From positions 77,112,204 to 77,176,203 of the forward strand of contig JBOZIK010000001.1 in assembly GCA_051453625.1 (NCBI GenBank): a stretch of 64,000 bases of DNA, read 5' to 3'. The position numbers and the translations under genes are program-made. The notes under the pieces were generated by a model. That model worked only from the letters and a program-made list of their open reading frames with translations, was not told the DNA's origin and searched no databases. Origin of the DNA: Welwitschia mirabilis (Eukaryota; Gnetophyta; Gnetopsida; Welwitschiales). The number at the start of each line of letters is the position of its first letter. Within the stretch, counting starts at the first letter, position 1. Positions 59,831-64,000 of the stretch are shown here, piece after piece.

Positions 59831-60639
59831 CCTTAGAATCTCTGCAGAGATATTGATACTCTACGAATTATACTCTATCATATGGTTCATCAACTTCATC
59901 CTCATAAGAAACATTCTCTCCCACATCCTTTTTTAACCACTTTCAATTGTTAATACTTTGGCATTCGTCATCTCTCTCATCAAGAAGCTCTCAAACCCAT
60001 GGCCCTCATTAACAAAGCCACCCTCTCTTACATGTATCTATTTAATGAGCCTACTCCATCTTTTAAGCCCAAATTAAAAGCATCTCACACTTCTAAAATT
60101 ATTCATCTTCTACACAAATTGAATTTGTGAACTAGGAAAATCAAGGAGGCTCTTATTTCTAGTGACACTCTAGTTGTAGATACCTCACAAAGTGGCAATG
60201 GATACTTCTAAAAAGACTCTTATGATTTTGACCATCTCTCTTTCTCTTTTACTTCTCTTGCTATCCTTGATTTTCAAAAAAAGGAGTCTTCATATGGAAA
60301 TTTTATATGATAATTTTATCTACATCTGGATATAAACATAATAGTTATTATACATCTCATCCAACTATTGTTTAAACACATTTGTAACTCTAGTCTAAAT
60401 GGTGTCAAAATATTTTTATCTAAAAAATTTTATAAATATGATATTAATATTGTCCAAATAATTTTGCAATATAATTATTTCTTAATTTCATATAAATTAA
60501 CATAATTTGGTAAATATCTTATGTTAAAATTTTTTTATACTTTTTTTTCATTTGGAATAGATTAAGGAGGAGTCTTTTCTCTTATGATATTCATTATTTA
60601 TCTCATATTTTTTTTCCAATCAATGAGAAAGAGGGCATT
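59831..60639 (+). other. Likely 3' interior of a copia element ending in a polypurine tract
   Basis: From 59954 to 60309 one plus-strand frame is open except for two stops and includes MALINKATLSYMYLFNEPTP. No family was recognised. The end, CCAATCAATGAGAAAGAGGG before TTTGTTAGAA, resembles the purine-rich sequence in front of the 3' LTR of SIRE-type copia elements. Confidence 0.4.
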
Positions 60640-61653
60640 TGTTAGAAAATATTTGTTCTTAATCAAATTTGAGGTCATAAAAAGTTTTGGAACTTTTTGG
60701 TATTTAAGTTATTTTGCAGATAATGTCTTACAAGGACAACTAATTAGTTCTTAAGGAAAGATAAATAGTTCTTAGCACAACTATGATACAAATGGGTAAT
60801 CAAACTATCACCAAGGGAAATCACATCAAATGAGAAAAGATAGTGGGATTTTGAAGAGGTGAATATATTTCCTAAGGACAACCAAATTTAATTTCGAATC
60901 TACCTCTTTATAGGTAACTGAGATTTTCTAATAAGGTGATCTAATTAAATTCAAAATTTGCACTTTATAAGGATGTTCAAGACTTCTTATGAGGGAAACT
61001 AAAGTAAAATATGATGTAATAGACTCTGTGACTCATGAAGGTGACTAAATGAGATTTAAGGTTGACTGATCTCATACTTTTTTTTAATCTTTAAAGCTTT
61101 TCACCTTCTGAAAGTGACTCATAAAAATAATTATCTGCACTAAATCTTTTGAATGGTTAATTTTCAATAGTTTTTATATAAATACATCTTCCAAAGATCT
61201 AGTCTTTGATCCATCTCTGAAAAATTAACTATTATTGAAAAGGGATAATTTTAGAAGAGATTGCATTGTTCACCTTCTACTGTAATACCCATGTAATCTA
61301 CTTGAGCATCTATTTCTATCTAGCTATGTATAGCTAACCATTATATAATACTCTTCAAACATATTAGTGCATCTGTGCATATTAAAATACCCTTTCTATA
61401 TATGGTTGTGGATGAACCCTAAAATCCATTTTTTATTTTAAAAACTTATTAGTGAGCCTAAAAAGCATTAGTTAAGGTTAATTTATTCTAGGTTAAGACA
61501 CAGTGTCTAGAAGCTAAAGGGTTATGACTTATCACTATTATAACACTGATTATTTATATTGTGTGAAAATTTTTGTTAGATTTAGTTAGTTTAATCTAAT
61601 TGAGTTTTAAATTTACCCTATTCTTCCCCCTCTAGAATTTATTCTGTTATTAC
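60640..61653 (+). repeat. Copia LTR
   Basis: Starts TGTTAGAAAATA at 60640; the end near 61653 is set by the primer-binding site that follows. About 1.0 kb. It has interior 3'-type sequence to its left and gag to its right. The second LTR is not in the window. Confidence 0.55.
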
Positions 61654-61654
61654 T

Positions 61655-61666
61655 TACTATTAGAGC
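61655..61666 (+). other. Copia primer-binding site
   Basis: TACTATTAGAGC against TGGTATCAGAGC (9 of 12). Confidence 0.55.
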
Positions 61667-61714
61667 ATTGGTTGAATAATAGATCCTAATAGGTCTTTAC
61701 TTCATTACTCTAGA

Positions 61715-62373
61715 AATGAGTTAATCCACTAAAGGCAACTTTGTTACAATTCCACCATTCTTTGATGCGATGAACTATAACTATTGGAAATCTAAAGTGA
61801 GATTTTTCTCTTAGTCTATTAGGCTAAATATGTTTGAATCGATTACTTATGAATATTTTCTTCCAACTATGTAGGATCGTACAACTAGAATTATCTCAAT
61901 AAAAAGTAAGAAAAAATGGAATCATGTAAGGAAAAAGTGATACTCCATGTAATTTTAAGGTAATAAATGAAATTTTTTATGACATAGGTCTAGAAGATTT
62001 CAATAGGATAGCAAATTTCACAATAGCAAATGAAGCATGCGAAATCTTATAGAAAGCTCTTAAAGAAACAAGTCTGGTGAAACATGTAAAATTACAAATT
62101 CTCATCACTTAGTTTAAAGATATTGAAATGGAAGAGGATGAAGGTATAATTTTTTTTTTCCACAAAGATAATTGATACTATATATTCAATAGATGCCTTA
62201 GGAGAATAGATTAAAGAACGATGAATGGTACAAAAAGCATTAAGATATCTACCAAATGGATTTGGGTTTAAATCCATAACGATTAAAGAAAGTAAGAACC
62301 TAAACAACATGAAGATGAATAAACTTTAAGAAAATATATATACTTTTCTAAAATTTGAAAAACTAAATAAGAC
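61715..62373 (+). pseudogene. Copia gag remnant, cut by an Athila-like LTR
   Basis: In order: GNFVTIPPFFDAMNYNYWKS (P-x-F-D-G-x-N-Y-x-x-W), YDIGLEDFNRIANFTIANEA (E-x-x-R-I-x-x-x-x-x-A-x-E-x-W), KALKETSLVKHVKLQILIT, DIEMEEDEGI, KALRYLPNGFGFKSITI (L-R-S-L-P-x-x-F-x-x-K-V-x-A-I-E-E-x-x-x), NLNNMKMN. This is the gag core of plant copia elements. It breaks off where TGTTGCG starts at 62374. Confidence 0.8.
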
Positions 62374-64000
62374 TGTTGCGATGTGAATTTATGCAATCCT
62401 AAAGCTCTTTAGGTAAACATGTAAATCATATAACTTACACAAAAACACACACTAGTATAGATGAGAGTTCACCCAAATGCCATAATCCCAATAAAGGAAT
62501 TAGGCTTAGAGTTAGAGAATTGATTTCCAAAGGTAGTTTTTGGTATTTTATCTTTTACTTAACTAAAAGTAAATAGTNNNNNNNNNNNNNNNNNNNNNNN
62601 NNNNNNNNNNNNNNNNNNNNNNNNNNNNNNNNNNNNNNNNNNNNNNNNNNNNNNNNNNNNNNNNNNNNNNNNNNNNNNNNNNNNNNNNNNNNNNNNNNNN
62701 NNNNNNNNNNNNNNNNNNNNNNNNNNNNNNNNNNNNNNNNNNNNNNNNNNNNNNNNNNNNNNNNNNNNNNNNNNNNNNNNNNNNNNNNNNNNNNNNNNNN
62801 NNNNNNNNNNNNNNNNNNNNNNNNNNNNNNNNNNNNNNNNNNNNNNNNNNNNNNNNNNNNNNNNNNNNNNNNNNNNNNNNNNNNNNNNNNNNNNNNNNNN
62901 NNNNNNNNNNNNNNNNNNNNNNNNNNNNNNNNNNNNNNNNNNNNNNNNNNNNNNNNNNNNNNNNNNNNNNNNNNNNNNNNNNNNNNNNNNNNNNNNNNNN
63001 NNNNNNNNNNNNNNNNNNNNNNNNNNNNNNNNNNNNNNNNNNNNNNNNNNNNNNNNNNNNNNNNNNNNNNNNNNNNNNNNNNNNNNNNNNNNNNNNNNNN
63101 NNNNNNNNNNNNNNNNNNNNNNNNNNNNNNNNNNNNNNNNNNNNNNNNNNNNNNNNNNNNNNNNNNNNNNNNNNNNNNNNNNNNNNNNNNNNNNNNNNNN
63201 NNNNNNNNNNNNNNNNNNNNNNTACTAACCAACGTCAACCTTAACAAAGGTTGCCCTCATAATCTAACTAAAACATAGCTTGTCATTAACTAAGACCAAC
63301 TTAAACCATAAGGGACATTTACAAAATTAGAGTGCAAAGAGTAATTATATTAATCAAAAGAATTTTACATCCACTTACAATAGAATAACAGCTTCTCAAT
63401 GGAAGAGACACAACCTAAGACCAAAGAAACCCCTTTCTGCAGTTATTAGATGGACCTCTTACCTTCAAGCTTTTGTTACAAGCATATCAAGTACAAAATA
63501 TGGTTGGAATTGAAGGATAGAAGGGGTATTTATATTTTTATAATGAACCATAACCCTAGACATTGGTGAATAAAACCTTAATAGCCCACATCGTCGCTTG
63601 ACCCCATTTACAATAGTATTTATTACAGATATGTAAAAATAACTGTCGTCCTATACATCGTCCACATGACAATGGGGATGACACTGCCTTCTTGCCTTAG
63701 GTTGTATGCCCATATGATACTGTTAACCTCATGGGTTATGCTTGCATGTTACCCATGTTGTCATCTTGGGGTTGTCCAAATAACATGGTGGATGATGCTC
63801 TGTCATCATGTGCTACTGTCAGTGCCTCAGTCTTTATCCACATAATAAGCTATCGTCGCCTCTGTCATGGGGTGATAGTGGGGATGAAACTCTTCCCAAA
63901 CTCCTTAAGTAGTATGAATTGTTCTTCTTTACCTTTAGTCCTCCTTCAATATACTAAGTATCAGAACATGCCTGAAATACCTCCAATTATGTCGAGAATT
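62374..64000 (-). repeat. LTR of an Athila-like element, incomplete at window end
   Basis: TGTTGCGATGTGAATTTATG matches the start of the LTRs at 36100 and 42467. After the N gap (62578-63222), CCTTAACAAAGG, CTTAAACCATAAGGG and CTTTCTGCA blocks match 36385-36600. It is longer than the other LTRs and may belong to a related subfamily. It could be a solo LTR or the 3' end of a minus-strand element running beyond the window. A possible target site is AAGAC (62369-62373). Confidence 0.7.
62578..63222. other. Assembly gap (645 N) inside the LTR
   Basis: The flanks are both LTR sequence; true content unknown. Confidence 0.95.

Noticed and set aside
1-64000. CRISPR array, tRNA or rRNA genes, bacterial operon
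   Set aside because: No regularly spaced repeats with unique spacers, no cloverleaf or rRNA core seen, and the content is typical plant retroelements.

Overview
The window looks like AT-rich, repeat-dominated nuclear DNA of a seed plant. I find no intact protein-coding gene, no RNA gene and no bacterial-type feature. Almost everything that can be assigned is the decayed remains of retrotransposons of plant families (Ty3/gypsy chromovirus-like, Tat-like and Athila-like; Ty1/copia; one LINE; one probable SINE). Every coding region is broken by stops and frameshifts, many of which look like C-to-T or G-to-A changes. Nine N gaps interrupt the assembly. All assignments come from reading the sequence by eye; no database search was run.

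Layout. 1-185: a 66-bp tandem repeat. 560-30151: a chain of one Ty3/gypsy family (called G1 here) on the plus strand, in the order internal region (RNase H/integrase remnants), LTR1, short internal region with gag only, LTR2, internal region (RNase H/integrase). LTR1 is split at 4998 by an 11.8-kb, minus-strand Tat-like element (4999 to about 16770). Its two LTRs of about 3.5 kb both carry pieces of host genes, including exons of a penta-EF-hand calcium-binding protein like plant CML48-50. 30152-30322: a SINE-like insertion with target-site duplications. 30340-32260: a minus-strand gypsy reverse transcriptase fragment. 33440-45240: a minus-strand copia element split by a complete 7.4-kb Athila-like element (36100-43547) with two LTRs, primer-binding site and a perfect 5-bp target duplication (TAGTT).

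45661-50363: a full-length but dead Ty1/copia element, plus strand. 51375-54480: a plus-strand gypsy reverse transcriptase fragment homologous to 30340-32260 and interrupted by a 5'-truncated LINE. 57000-59830: a minus-strand copy of the G1 3' region. Together these form an inverted partner of the 27-32 kb block. 60640-62373: a copia LTR and gag. 62374 to the window end: an LTR of an Athila-like element that cuts the copia gag.

The region most worth a second look is the pair of long LTRs at 4999-8485 and 13095-16756. Both carry the same intron-containing host gene fragments. The tandem sharing of LTRs in G1 and the conserved 3' block common to the Tat-like and Athila-like elements are the next best leads.
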